Assembly: GCF_000374805.1 (NCBI RefSeq) | Contig: NZ_KB895338.1 | Coordinates: 179,577 to 243,576 of the forward strand | Direction of reading: 5' to 3' | Origin: Chitiniphilus shinanonensis DSM 23277 | GTDB lineage: Bacteria > Pseudomonadota > Gammaproteobacteria > Burkholderiales > Chitinibacteraceae | DNA length: 64,000 bases | Shown: piece by piece, positions 49,758 to 59,187 of the stretch | Numbering within the stretch: the stretch's first letter is position 1 | Layout of the letters: every line of letters begins with the position of its first letter | The notes under the pieces: model-generated | The model's database searches: none | Told to the model about the DNA's origin: nothing | Seen by the model: only the letters and a program-made list of their open reading frames with translations | Program-made: the position numbers and the translations under genes

Positions 49758-50255
49758 ATGGCACGTTTGAGGTTGGCTGGCGGTTTCGTACCGCTGACGT
49801 TGTCCATCGCAGCGCATGCGTCGCTGTTCAAGGGCGAAGCACTCGATACCGCAGCCAACGTGCTGTCGTGGATCGTGCTGATCGTGCTGCCCATCGCCGG
49901 TATCGCCATCTTCTGGATGCTGCACATCCTGCCTGAGAAGATCGCGCACCAGCGCCATCATCCGCAGAAGGACGCGATCCATACGCTGTGCATGCTGTCG
50001 CTGTTCTTCGGCGGCCTGCTGTGGCCGCTGGCCTGGCTGTGGGCCTATACCAAGCCGGTGCTCTACAAGATGGCCTACGGCATCGACAAGGTGATCGAGG
50101 AACACGACAAGAAGATCGGCCAGGACGAAGCGCACCTGGCCCAGCTCGATCAGCAGGTCAACCATGACGAGGCCCTGCTGCATACCATGCGCGCCGAGAT
50201 CGAGGCGCTGAAGGCAGAGCTCAACGCCGTGCGCAATCAGAAGGATCAAGCCTGA
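49758..50255 (+). CDS. DUF3302 inner membrane protein (YiaW/YibI-like)
   Basis: A 165-residue protein with an N-terminal signal-like segment (RLRLAGGFVPLTLSIAAHASLF), two membrane helices (AANVLSWIVLIVLPIAGIAIFWML, TLCMLSLFFGGLLWPLAWLWAY) and a C-terminal coiled coil (HDKKIGQDEAHLAQLDQQVNHDEALLHTMRAEIEALKAEL). It matches the DUF3302 proteins that are paired with a HlyD-type protein in E. coli (yiaW-yiaV, yibI-yibH). The start ATG 49758 follows GGGAGGTAACCCGA, an excellent ribosome binding site. The HlyD-like gene begins 1 nt after the stop. The transported substrate is unknown. Confidence 0.8.
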   Translation: MARLRLAGGFVPLTLSIAAHASLFKGEALDTAANVLSWIVLIVLPIAGIAIFWMLHILPEKIAHQRHHPQKDAIHTLCMLSLFFGGLLWPLAWLWAYTKPVLYKMAYGIDKVIEEHDKKIGQDEAHLAQLDQQVNHDEALLHTMRAEIEALKAELNAVRNQKDQA

Positions 50256-50256
50256 C

Positions 50257-51435
50257 ATGGACGCTCTACTGCTTGGCATCTATGCCTTCTTCGTCTGGCT
50301 GATCTTCTTCAAATTCAAATGGCTGCCTTGGAACAAGGTGTCCATGGTCATCGTCTTCACCATTCCGGTGGTGGCGCTGACGATTCTCATCCTGACGCTG
50401 AACGTGGTCGCGCCCTCCTCCAGCGACGTGCGGGTGATGAACAAGGTGCTGCAGGTGGTGCCACAGGTACGCGGCCGGGTGGTCGAAATCGCCGCCGAGG
50501 GCAACCGCGATTACAAGAAGGGCGATGTGCTGCTGCGCATCGATCCGACGCCGTACCAATCCACGGTGAAACAGCTGAAAGCCCGTCTCAAGGCCGACGA
50601 TGCGGCGCTCGCCGATGCCGAAGCTTCGGCGCGGCAGTTGAACGAATCGATCCGCGCCGCCGCCGGCAAGGTATCGGTGGCACAGGCCAAACTCGACCTG
50701 GCACGCCGACGCCTCGCCGAGCACGAGGAGCTGGTGGCCGCTGGGGCGGGCGACAAGTTCGCGCTGGAGGATGCGCGCACTCGCGTGCGTGAACTGGAGG
50801 GCGAACTCGTGACCGCCGAAGCCTCCGAAAACGAAGCCAAGCAGAAGCTCTCGGCCAAGAGCCAGGGCGAGTTTGCCGCCATCGCCTCGGCCCGCGCCCG
50901 CCGTGGCGAAACCGAGACCCAGTTGGAAAACGCCCAGTGGGAACTCGATCAGACCATCTATCGCGCGCCGGCGGATGGCCGCGTGATCAACCTGCAGGTG
51001 CGTGTCGGCACCATGCTGGTCCCGATGCCGTTCGCGCCGGCATTCAGCTTCGTCGAGGACGAACAGGAGCTGGTCGCCTTCTACCAGCAGAACGAGCTCT
51101 ATAACGTCGCCGACGGCAACGAGGCCGAAGTGGCACTGCTCACCCATCCGGGCGAGATCATCAAGGCACGCGTCGACTCCATCGTCTGGGCGCAATCCCA
51201 GGGCCAGGTGCAGCCGGGCGGGATGCTGCCCAACACCGGCCCCGTCGGCACGCCGCCGAACCGTTTCGCGGTCAAACTCAAGCTCGATGGCAAGTACAAG
51301 AACCTGGTGCTGCCGGCCGGCGCACTGGGTGCCGGGGCGATCTACACCGAACACGGCCAGATGGTGCACATCCTGCGCAAGGTGTTCCTGCGCGTGAGCA
51401 CCAAGCTCAACTACCTGGTCCTGAAGCTGCACTGA
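50257..51435 (+). CDS. HlyD-family membrane fusion protein (YiaV/YibH-like)
   Basis: A 392-residue periplasmic adaptor. It has two N-terminal membrane segments (LLLGIYAFFVWLIFF, KVSMVIVFTIPVVALTILILTLNVV), a lipoyl/barrel-sandwich domain (VVPQVRGRVVEIAAEGNRDYKKGDVLLRIDPTPYQ), a long alpha-helical hairpin, and the second half of the lipoyl domain (QTIYRAPADGRVINLQVRVGTML). It belongs with YiaV/YibH and is encoded with a DUF3302 protein upstream and an outer-membrane factor 13 nt downstream. No MFS or ABC permease gene is present in the set, so the inner membrane engine is missing or encoded elsewhere. Confidence 0.85.
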   Translation: MDALLLGIYAFFVWLIFFKFKWLPWNKVSMVIVFTIPVVALTILILTLNVVAPSSSDVRVMNKVLQVVPQVRGRVVEIAAEGNRDYKKGDVLLRIDPTPYQSTVKQLKARLKADDAALADAEASARQLNESIRAAAGKVSVAQAKLDLARRRLAEHEELVAAGAGDKFALEDARTRVRELEGELVTAEASENEAKQKLSAKSQGEFAAIASARARRGETETQLENAQWELDQTIYRAPADGRVINLQVRVGTMLVPMPFAPAFSFVEDEQELVAFYQQNELYNVADGNEAEVALLTHPGEIIKARVDSIVWAQSQGQVQPGGMLPNTGPVGTPPNRFAVKLKLDGKYKNLVLPAGALGAGAIYTEHGQMVHILRKVFLRVSTKLNYLVLKLH

Positions 51436-51448
51436 GGGGAAATGACAC

Positions 51449-52846
51449 ATGACCCCTCTTGGTAAAGCCACACCGATCATCGCCCTGCTGTTCACCGCCC
51501 TGGCCGGCTGCGCGCTGCAACCCGCACCGGATACCGATGCGCTGCGCGGCGAGCAACTGCCGATGCTGACGCGCGACCAGGCCTGGCGGGCGGCCTCGCA
51601 ACAGGGCGAGGTGGCCGACGATTGGCTGAAGCAGTTCCACGACGCCACACTGGAAGCGCTGGTGGCCGAGGCCGTGGCGCACAACCGCGATCTACAGCTG
51701 GCCGCGGCCCGCGTCGACGAAGCCCGCGCCCAGATGGCCATCAACGGCGGCGAGCTCTACCCCGCAGTCGGCGTCCGCGGCCTGGGCGGCAACAGCGAAA
51801 CCCAGGTGCTGTCGGTCGCCGCCAGTTGGGAGCTCGATCTCTGGGGCCGGGTGCGCTCCCAAGCCCGCGCGGCGGAATCGCAATATGCCGCGAGCGAAAC
51901 CGATTTGCTGTGGGCCCGCGAAGTCGTCGTCGCCACCACGGCCCGCGCCTGGTTCGCACTGCTGCAGTACCGGCAGTTGATCGCACAGCAGCAAATACTG
52001 GTCGACACCCAGCAGCGCCTGCTGGGCATCACCCGCCAGCGCATCAGCACCGGCATCGCTCCCGCCACCGAGGAGCAGGAAAGCCAGGTCGCCTTGCGCC
52101 AACGCCAGGACGAGCTGCGCCAATTGCAGCTGGCCGAGCGCCAGGCTGCGCAGACCATGGAAATCCTGTTGGGACGCTACCCGGCCGGCGAGCTTGCCGC
52201 GGCCGGCGCCTTACCCGCCCTGCCGCCACCGCCGCCGGCGGGCCTGCCGGCCGAATTGCTGGAAAGACGCCCTGACCTGATCGCCGCGGAGCGCCGGGTC
52301 GCCGCAGCCTTCGATCTGAAGCAGTCGGCGCGGGCCGCGCGACTGCCCCGCATCTCGATCGGCGCGGCCATCACCTGGGTCGACAGCGATCTGTTCCTGC
52401 TCAACAGCGCGGAAAGCCCAGTGAAGGGGCTGACCGGGAGTTTCCTCGCGCCGCTGTTCACCGGCGGCCAATTGCAGGGCCAGGTCGACTTCTACGATGC
52501 CAGGCAGAAGCAGGCCGCGATCACCTACGGCACGCAGGCGCTGGCCGCGCTCAAGGACGTGGAGGGCAGTCTGCTCGCCGAGGCCGCCTATCGCGATCGG
52601 GCCAGGTTGCTCGACGCCCGCCTCACGGAGCAGCAGACGCTGCTACGCCGCGAGGAAGTGCGGGTAAAGGTGGGTTCGCGCGACCCACGCAGTGTGCTGA
52701 ACCGCGAGCAGTCGCTGACGGCCACGCGCATGGAGCAACTGCAGTTGCAGACCGCGCAGCTCAATCAGCGCGTCACCCTGTTGCTGGCCCTAGGCGGGAG
52801 CTGGACGGCGACCGGCGCCGCAAGCCGCCAGGGCGAGTCGCCCTGA
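51449..52846 (+). CDS. Outer membrane efflux lipoprotein, NodT/OprM family
   Basis: A 465-residue TolC-family outer-membrane factor. It has a lipoprotein signal (MTPLGKATPIIALLFTALAGC, lipobox LAGC) and TolC repeats ([58 protein letters not shown]). The second repeat includes the conserved SWELDLWGR of the NodT type. GAGGGGA precedes the start by about 8 nt. It is the third gene of a DUF3302/HlyD/OMF set and is the trans-periplasmic exit duct for it. Confidence 0.88.
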   Translation: MTPLGKATPIIALLFTALAGCALQPAPDTDALRGEQLPMLTRDQAWRAASQQGEVADDWLKQFHDATLEALVAEAVAHNRDLQLAAARVDEARAQMAINGGELYPAVGVRGLGGNSETQVLSVAASWELDLWGRVRSQARAAESQYAASETDLLWAREVVVATTARAWFALLQYRQLIAQQQILVDTQQRLLGITRQRISTGIAPATEEQESQVALRQRQDELRQLQLAERQAAQTMEILLGRYPAGELAAAGALPALPPPPPAGLPAELLERRPDLIAAERRVAAAFDLKQSARAARLPRISIGAAITWVDSDLFLLNSAESPVKGLTGSFLAPLFTGGQLQGQVDFYDARQKQAAITYGTQALAALKDVEGSLLAEAAYRDRARLLDARLTEQQTLLRREEVRVKVGSRDPRSVLNREQSLTATRMEQLQLQTAQLNQRVTLLLALGGSWTATGAASRQGESP

Positions 52847-53081
52847 CACCCAATCCCCCGCCCGTACACGACGGCCCGCTCAGGTGGGCCGTTATGCATC
52901 CATCCGCCGATGCTAAACGCTGTTAGCTCTCTGAAGTCGAGACAAATCCGGACGTGAAATCGGAGCATTCCCCGAGCGAAAGACGAACATTTTTCATCTA
53001 TAACGACAACGAAACTCAACACCGATGAGCCAGACTGGCGCCCGCCAAGTCCAGCCTTCGTATCCAGGGAGCCTTCCCGCA

Positions 53082-54242
53082 ATGCCGCATTTCCTGCCGC
53101 GTCAATCGGTCCTTCTCGCCTGCCTGATTCCCGTGCTGTTCACTGCCTGCGACAAATCGCAGGAAGCCAAGCATGTTCCGCCACCGCCGGTTTCCGTCGT
53201 CACCATCAAGCCCACCAACGTGCCGATGATCTACGAAGCGGTCGGCCAGACCGCCGGCTACCGCGAGATCGAGGTGCGTGCACGGGTGGAGGGCATCCTG
53301 CTCAAGCGCACCTACACCGAAGGCAAGCCGGTCAAGGAAGGCCAGCTGCTGTTCCAGATCGATCCCGCACCGTATCGCGCGGCGCTCGACCAGGCACGCG
53401 GCGTACAGGCCCAGGCCAAGGCGCAATTGGAAAAGGCGCGGCTCGACAAGGACCGCATCATCCCGCTGTATCAGGAGAACGCCGTCTCCAAGAAGGACTA
53501 CGACGACGCCTTCGCCGCATTCGACACCGCGACCGCCAACCTCGATTCGGCCACCGCCCGGCTGCAGGAAGCGCAGATCAACCTGGACTACACCAACGTG
53601 GTCGCACCCATCGGCGGCATGGCAAGCAAGATCAATGTCTCCGAAGGCAGCCTGGTCGCGCCGACCGCCAATGGCGGATTGCTGACCACCATCGCGCAGC
53701 TCGATCCGCTTTACGCCAATTTTTCGTTCTCCGAGGCCGATCAGCTCAATATGCAGCGCGGGCAGCAGGACGGCCGGTTGATCGCGCCCGCGAACCGCAA
53801 CTTCGAAGTCGAACTGCAACTTGCCGACGGATCGAGCTACAGCAGGCGCGGCCACGTCGACTTCGCCGACAGCAAGGTGGACCCGACCACCGGCACCATC
53901 CGCGCCCGCGCCATCGTGCCGAACCCGGACGGTCAACTGCTGCCTGGTCAATTCGTGCGCGTGCGCCTGCACGGCGTGACGATCAAGGATGCCATCCTGG
54001 TGCCGCAGCGCTCGGTGCTACAGCAGCAGGCCGACAAGATCGTCCTGGTGGTCAACGCCAAGAACGTGGTGGAAGTGCGGCCCGTCGAGCTCGGCGCCAC
54101 CCATGGCAACGACTACGTGGTGACCAAAGGCTTGAAGGGCGGCGAACGCGTGATCACCGATGGCGTGCTCAAGGCCAAGCCCGGAGCACCGGTGACCATT
54201 GCTCCGCCTGCCGCCCACGCCAGCGCCCCGGCCGCCCGCTAA
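53082..54242 (+). CDS. RND efflux periplasmic adaptor (AcrA/MexA family)
   Basis: Starting at ATG 53082, the 386-residue adaptor has a lipoprotein signal (MPHFLPRQSVLLACLIPVLFTAC, lipobox FTAC), which argues for this start over ATG 53025. A lipoyl domain (EVRARVEGILLKRTYTEGKPVKEGQLLFQIDPAPY), a helical hairpin, and barrel and membrane-proximal domains (LDPLYANFSFSEADQLN, VLVPQRSVLQQQADKIVLVVNA) follow. It binds the RND permease encoded 12 nt downstream. No TetR or other regulator gene lies upstream, so control of this pump is not local. Confidence 0.9.
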   Translation: MPHFLPRQSVLLACLIPVLFTACDKSQEAKHVPPPPVSVVTIKPTNVPMIYEAVGQTAGYREIEVRARVEGILLKRTYTEGKPVKEGQLLFQIDPAPYRAALDQARGVQAQAKAQLEKARLDKDRIIPLYQENAVSKKDYDDAFAAFDTATANLDSATARLQEAQINLDYTNVVAPIGGMASKINVSEGSLVAPTANGGLLTTIAQLDPLYANFSFSEADQLNMQRGQQDGRLIAPANRNFEVELQLADGSSYSRRGHVDFADSKVDPTTGTIRARAIVPNPDGQLLPGQFVRVRLHGVTIKDAILVPQRSVLQQQADKIVLVVNAKNVVEVRPVELGATHGNDYVVTKGLKGGERVITDGVLKAKPGAPVTIAPPAAHASAPAAR

Positions 54243-54254
54243 GGAGAACGCACC

Positions 54255-57200
54255 ATGTTCTCCAAGTTCTTCATCGAACGGCCGATCTTCGCCAGCGTCA
54301 TCTCCATCATCATCACCCTGGCGGGCCTCGCGGCGATGACCGCGCTGCCCATCGAACAATATCCGCAGATCGTGCCGCCGGTGGTCTCGGTGAGCGCGAA
54401 CTACCCCGGCGCATCGCCGCAAGTGATCTCCGAGACGGTGGCCGCGCCGATCGAAGAGCAGGTGAACGGCGTGGAGGACATGCTGTACATGCAATCCTCG
54501 GCCGCCTCCAACGGCTCGATGACGCTCAACGTCTATTTCGCCATCGGCACCGATCCCGACCTGGCAACCATCAACACCAACAACCGGGTTCAGGCAGCGA
54601 TGGCGCAGCTACCGGACGAGGTGAAACGCCAGGGCGTGACGGTGAAAAAGAAGTCCACCGCCATCCTGGGCTTCGTCACGCTGGATTCGTCGGACGGCCG
54701 CTACGACGCGCTCTACCTGTCCAACTACGCCGAGCTCAACGTGGTCGACGAGCTCAAGCGCATCAGCGGCATCGGCGATGTGTCCATCATCGGCGCCGGC
54801 GACTACGCGATGCGCGTCTGGCTGCGGCCGGACAAGCTCGCCGAGTTGTCGTTGACGCCTTCGGACATCACCTCCGCCATCCAGGAGCAGAACCAGCAGT
54901 TCGCCGCCGGCAAGGTCGGCGCCGAGCCGACCTCGCGCCCGCTGGAGTTCACCTACACCGCCACCGCGCGCGGCCGGCTGGAGGATGTGAAGGATTTCGA
55001 GAACATCATCATCCGCTCCAACTCGGACGGCTCGCAGACCAAGCTCAAGGACGTGGCCCGGATCGAGCTGGGATCGGCCAGCTATGACGTGGTCTCCAAG
55101 CGCAACGGCAAGCCCACCGTCGGCATCGGCCTGTACCTGCAACCGGGCGCCAACGCCATCGGCGTGCTCGATGCGGTGAACGCCAAGATGAAGGAACTGG
55201 AGCCGCGCTTCCCGCCGAGCATGCAATACAACATCCCCTACGACACCACCAAGTTCGTGAAGATCTCGATCGAGGAAGTGGTCCACACGCTGATCGAGGC
55301 CATCATCCTGGTGTTCCTGGTGGTGTTCATCTTCCTGCAGAACTTCCGCGCCACACTGATTCCCTGCATTGCGGTGCCGGTTTCGTTGATCGGCACCTTC
55401 GCCGGCATGGTGGTGCTGGGCTTCTCGATCAACCTGCTCACGCTGTTCGGCATGGTGCTCGCCATCGGTATCGTGGTCGACGACGCCATCGTGGTGCTGG
55501 AAAACGTCGAGCGCATCATGACCACCGAGAAATGCAGCCCCAAGCAGGCGGCCATCAAGGCGATGGAAGAAGTCTCCGGCCCGGTGGTCGCCATCGTGCT
55601 GGTGCTCTGCTCGGTGTTCCTGCCGGTGGCCTTCATGGGCGGGATGACCGGCGTGATGTACAAGCAGTTCGCCGTCACCATCGCCGTCTCGGTCACGATC
55701 TCGGGCCTCGTCGCGCTGACGCTCACCCCGGCGCTGTGCGCACTGATCCTGAAGCCCGGCCATCATCAGCCGAACAAGTTCTTCGTCTGGTTCAACAACG
55801 GCTTCGATCGGCTCACCGGCGGCTACGTGCGCGGCGTGTCCTTCCTCAACCGCCGGGTGCTGGTGGCCTTCGGCGTGTTCGGCACGCTGATGGTCTGCCT
55901 GCTGCTGCTGTTCAAGAGCGTGCCGGGCGGCCTGGTACCGGACGAGGACCAGGGCTATCTGATGGTGGTGCCGGTGATGCCGGATGCCGCGTCGCTCACC
56001 CGCACGCAGGCGGTCACCAGCCAGCTCGACGCCTTCCTGACCAAGGAGCCGGACGTGGCGCAGGTGCTGAGCTTTGCCGGGTTCGACCTGCTGTCCAGTA
56101 CCTACCGTTCCAACGCGGCGGCGGTGTTCGTCACGTTGAAGGATTGGGGCGAGCGCAAGGGTGAAGGGCAGGATTCGTTCTCGCTGGCGAAGAAGATCAT
56201 GGCCATGGGCTTTGCCATCAAGGAATCGGTGGTGCTGGCCTTCAATCCGCCGGCGATCACCGGCATGTCCACCACCGGCGGGCTGGAAGCGTATCTGCAA
56301 AGCCGCGCCAGCACCGATCCCAAGCAGATCGAGGCGGCCACCCAGGCCTACATTGCCGCGGCGCAGAAGCGTCCGGAATTCGCCAGCGTCACCACCACCT
56401 ACCGCGCCTCGGTACCGCAGATGTTCTTCGATCTGGACCGGGAAAAAGCCAAGACACTGGGCGTGCCGGTCGACCAGGTATTCAACGCGCTGTCGGCCAC
56501 CTTCGGCTCGCTCTACGTGAACGACTTCAACAAGTTCGGCCGCACCTACAAGGTGCAGTTGCAATCCGAAGCCGATTTCCGTTCGCGCCCCGAGGACATC
56601 CGCAACGTGTTCGTGCGCTCGTCCAGCGGCAACATGATCCCGCTCGATTCGCTGGTCCGGGTGGAGCGGGTGACAGGACCGGAACTCGTCGAGCGCTTCA
56701 ACGTGTTCTCGGCGGCCAAGGTGATGCTGCAGCCAGCCCCCGGTTATTCCAGCGGCCAGGCCATCGCCGCCGCCGAAGCGGTCGCAGCCGAAACGCTGAG
56801 TACCGATTACTCGCTCGCCTGGACCGGCAGCGCCTACCAGGAAAAGGCCGCGAGCGGCTCCTCGGCCCAGGCCTTCATCTTCGGCATCATCATGGTGTTC
56901 CTGATCCTGGCCGCCCAGTACGAGCGCTGGACGCTGCCGCTCGCCGTCATCACCGCGGTACCGTTCGCGTTGTTCGGCGCCATGCTGGCGGTATGGCTCA
57001 CCGGGCTCAACAACGACGTGTATTTCCAGATCGGCCTCGTCACGCTGATCGGCCTCGCGGCCAAGAACGCCATCCTGATCGTCGAATTCGCCGTCGAGAA
57101 ATACCGCGAGGGCATGAGCCTGATGGATGCGGCGCTGGAAGCATCGCGATTGCGCTTCCGACCGATCGTGATGACCTCGCTCGCCTTCATCCTCGGCTGC

Positions 57201-57392
57201 GTACCGCTGGTGACCTCCAGCGGCGCCGGCGCCGCCAGCCGCCACTCGATCGGCACCGGCGTGATCGGCGGCATGCTCGCCGCCACCCTGATCGCCACCT
57301 TCTTCGTGCCGCTGTTCTTCCGACTGATCATGAAGCCGGCGGAAAAACAACGACAGCAGGAAGCACGCAAGGAGGAGGCCGGCCATGAATAA
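54255..57392 (+). CDS. HAE1-family RND multidrug efflux permease (AcrB/MexB/MexF type)
   Basis: The 1045-residue inner-membrane pump starts [39 protein letters not shown]. It has the RND hallmarks. The proton-relay Asp pair is in [18 protein letters not shown] (TM4, about residues 405-420), duplicated large periplasmic loops follow, and the second-half membrane segment [11 protein letters not shown] is present. AAGGAG precedes the start. It is encoded between its adaptor and outer-membrane factor in one operon, a complete tripartite system. The family exports hydrophobic and amphiphilic compounds; which ones here is unknown. The 8-nt overlap with the next gene suggests coupling. Confidence 0.93.
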   Translation: MFSKFFIERPIFASVISIIITLAGLAAMTALPIEQYPQIVPPVVSVSANYPGASPQVISETVAAPIEEQVNGVEDMLYMQSSAASNGSMTLNVYFAIGTDPDLATINTNNRVQAAMAQLPDEVKRQGVTVKKKSTAILGFVTLDSSDGRYDALYLSNYAELNVVDELKRISGIGDVSIIGAGDYAMRVWLRPDKLAELSLTPSDITSAIQEQNQQFAAGKVGAEPTSRPLEFTYTATARGRLEDVKDFENIIIRSNSDGSQTKLKDVARIELGSASYDVVSKRNGKPTVGIGLYLQPGANAIGVLDAVNAKMKELEPRFPPSMQYNIPYDTTKFVKISIEEVVHTLIEAIILVFLVVFIFLQNFRATLIPCIAVPVSLIGTFAGMVVLGFSINLLTLFGMVLAIGIVVDDAIVVLENVERIMTTEKCSPKQAAIKAMEEVSGPVVAIVLVLCSVFLPVAFMGGMTGVMYKQFAVTIAVSVTISGLVALTLTPALCALILKPGHHQPNKFFVWFNNGFDRLTGGYVRGVSFLNRRVLVAFGVFGTLMVCLLLLFKSVPGGLVPDEDQGYLMVVPVMPDAASLTRTQAVTSQLDAFLTKEPDVAQVLSFAGFDLLSSTYRSNAAAVFVTLKDWGERKGEGQDSFSLAKKIMAMGFAIKESVVLAFNPPAITGMSTTGGLEAYLQSRASTDPKQIEAATQAYIAAAQKRPEFASVTTTYRASVPQMFFDLDREKAKTLGVPVDQVFNALSATFGSLYVNDFNKFGRTYKVQLQSEADFRSRPEDIRNVFVRSSSGNMIPLDSLVRVERVTGPELVERFNVFSAAKVMLQPAPGYSSGQAIAAAEAVAAETLSTDYSLAWTGSAYQEKAASGSSAQAFIFGIIMVFLILAAQYERWTLPLAVITAVPFALFGAMLAVWLTGLNNDVYFQIGLVTLIGLAAKNAILIVEFAVEKYREGMSLMDAALEASRLRFRPIVMTSLAFILGCVPLVTSSGAGAASRHSIGTGVIGGMLAATLIATFFVPLFFRLIMKPAEKQRQQEARKEEAGHE

Positions 57393-58827
57393 GCCTCGTC
57401 TCGCCCTGCGCTGCGGCGCCCTCGCCCTGCTGCTGGCCTTGAACGGCTGCGCCCTGCTCAGCCCCGACCGCACCCCGGTCGCGCTCGATCTGCCCGAAGG
57501 CCGCGAAGCCGCCACCATCGACAACCAGTGGTGGCATCTGTTCGGCGACAAGGAACTGGACGCACTGGTCGAGCGCGCCCGCGAGCGCAACGCCGACGTC
57601 CAGTTGGCCATCGCCCGCATCGAGGAAGCGCGCGCCGCGCTGGGCATCGCCTCCGCCGAGCAATTGCCGCGGCTGGACCTGGGCGCCGACGCCAGTCGGC
57701 AGCGGGTTTCCGAAAACGGCCTGCAAGGCGGGCTTCGCCCCAACCCCTACGACAGTTACCAGTTCGCCGCCAGCGCCAGCTGGGAGCTCGACCTGTGGGG
57801 CCGGGTGCGCAACCAGCGCGAAGCCGCGCTGGCGCAACTGCAAGCCACGCAATACGACCACGACAGCGTGCTGCTGGCGGTCAGCGCCGCCACCGTCGAG
57901 GCGTATTTCAACCTGCGGGCGCTGGACGCGCAGGTCAACGTCGCCCAACAGACACTGACCACCCGCGAAGAGTCGTACCAATTGCGGGTGAAGCGTTTCA
58001 AGGGCGGCCTGACCTCCGAACTGGACGTGCGCCAGGCCGAGGCCGAGCTGATGGACGCCCGTGCCGCCCTGCCGCAATTGCAGGCTTCGCAGACCCAGGC
58101 GCAGAACATCCTGTTCATCCTCACCGGCGCCAGCCCGCGCGAGGTCTACAACGAGGTCGCGCCACGCGGCACCAGCATCGAGGGCTTGCTGCCGGGCCTG
58201 TTCACCCTGCCCGCCGGCCTGCCTTCCGACCTGCTGCTGCGCCGCCCCGACATCCAGAGCGCCGAACAGCAATTGCGCGCCACGCGCGCCCAGATCCAGG
58301 TCGCCCGCGCCGCGTACTTCCCGCGCATCACCCTGACCGGCCTGTTCGGCGTGCAGAGCCTGGAATTCAGCGACCTGTTCAAGGGCCCATCCAAGGTGTG
58401 GGGCTTTGCCGGCGACCTGACGATGCCACTGTTCGACAACGGCCTCACCGCCGCCCAGGTGGATCAGGCGCGCGCGCGCGACAAGCAGGCCGCCATCCGC
58501 TACACCCAGACCGTGCGCAGCGCCTTCGGCGACGTGCGGGTGGGCCTGGATGGCGTGCAACGCACCCGCGAGCGCGCGGAAGCGCTGAAGCTGCAATCGA
58601 ACGCCCTGGCACGCCAGGTGCATCTGGCCCAACTCCGCTACGACAACGGCTATTCCGACTACCTGGAAGTGCTGGATGCCGAACGCAGCGACTTCCAGGT
58701 GCAGCTCACCCTGATCAGCGCCCAACGCGACGCCCTGGTCGCGCAACTATCGCTGATCAAGGCACTGGGGGGCGGCTGGCAGGCGCCATCCGACCTCTCT
58801 ACCAGCAACGCCACCACACCGGGCTGA
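57385..58827 (+). CDS. RND outer membrane factor, OprM/NodT family
   Basis: A 480-residue lipoprotein duct ([22 protein letters not shown], lipobox LNGC) with TolC-type repeats. These include [78 protein letters not shown] and [32 protein letters not shown]. It starts within the last codons of the RND permease (8-nt overlap), so it belongs to that pump. It is distinct in sequence from the OMF at 51449, so the two neighbouring export systems have their own ducts. Confidence 0.92.
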   Translation: MNKPRLALRCGALALLLALNGCALLSPDRTPVALDLPEGREAATIDNQWWHLFGDKELDALVERARERNADVQLAIARIEEARAALGIASAEQLPRLDLGADASRQRVSENGLQGGLRPNPYDSYQFAASASWELDLWGRVRNQREAALAQLQATQYDHDSVLLAVSAATVEAYFNLRALDAQVNVAQQTLTTREESYQLRVKRFKGGLTSELDVRQAEAELMDARAALPQLQASQTQAQNILFILTGASPREVYNEVAPRGTSIEGLLPGLFTLPAGLPSDLLLRRPDIQSAEQQLRATRAQIQVARAAYFPRITLTGLFGVQSLEFSDLFKGPSKVWGFAGDLTMPLFDNGLTAAQVDQARARDKQAAIRYTQTVRSAFGDVRVGLDGVQRTRERAEALKLQSNALARQVHLAQLRYDNGYSDYLEVLDAERSDFQVQLTLISAQRDALVAQLSLIKALGGGWQAPSDLSTSNATTPG

Positions 58828-58848
58828 CGGTCTTCTCGCATCCACGGC

Positions 58849-58876
58849 ACGCCCGTTCTTCGGAACGGGCGTTTTT
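58849..58876 (+). terminator. Intrinsic terminator after the RND operon
   Basis: ACGCCCGTTC/GAACGGGCGT, a 10-bp perfect stem with a TTCG tetraloop and TTTTT, 21 nt after the stop. Confidence 0.92.
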
Positions 58877-59187
58877 CCTGCGACGGCGATCCGCAGTGCA
58901 ACCCCCAGCCCGGCCAGGGCGTAAGGGCATTTCACAACAAATACTTTCCCAACAAGTCAGCAATCGAAATTGGCGCGACGCCGGCAAATGCCCGTCGTCA
59001 GCTGTTTTATGCCGCGCCAACCATGGATTTGCCGATCAATGCGATCATGCCGTGGCAGCCGCACCACACTTCGATCCGCCGAAATCGACCGTAGAGCGTG
59101 AAAGCGCAACCGTTGCGCTGTGCCAGGGCTCACAAACCCCGGTGAACACCGCTGTCTGATGGTGCAACGCCTGCACTATCTGTGACA
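58877..59187. other. Intergenic region before the protein kinase gene
   Basis: About 310 bp with no supported gene. It should contain the kinase promoter, but no convincing -35/-10 pair was found, and no ribosome binding site is evident before the kinase starts. Confidence 0.45.

Noticed and set aside
54609..57743. 1044-codon minus-strand open frame
   Set aside because: Antisense to the RND permease, with His/Asp/Glu-rich low-complexity translation and no family features.
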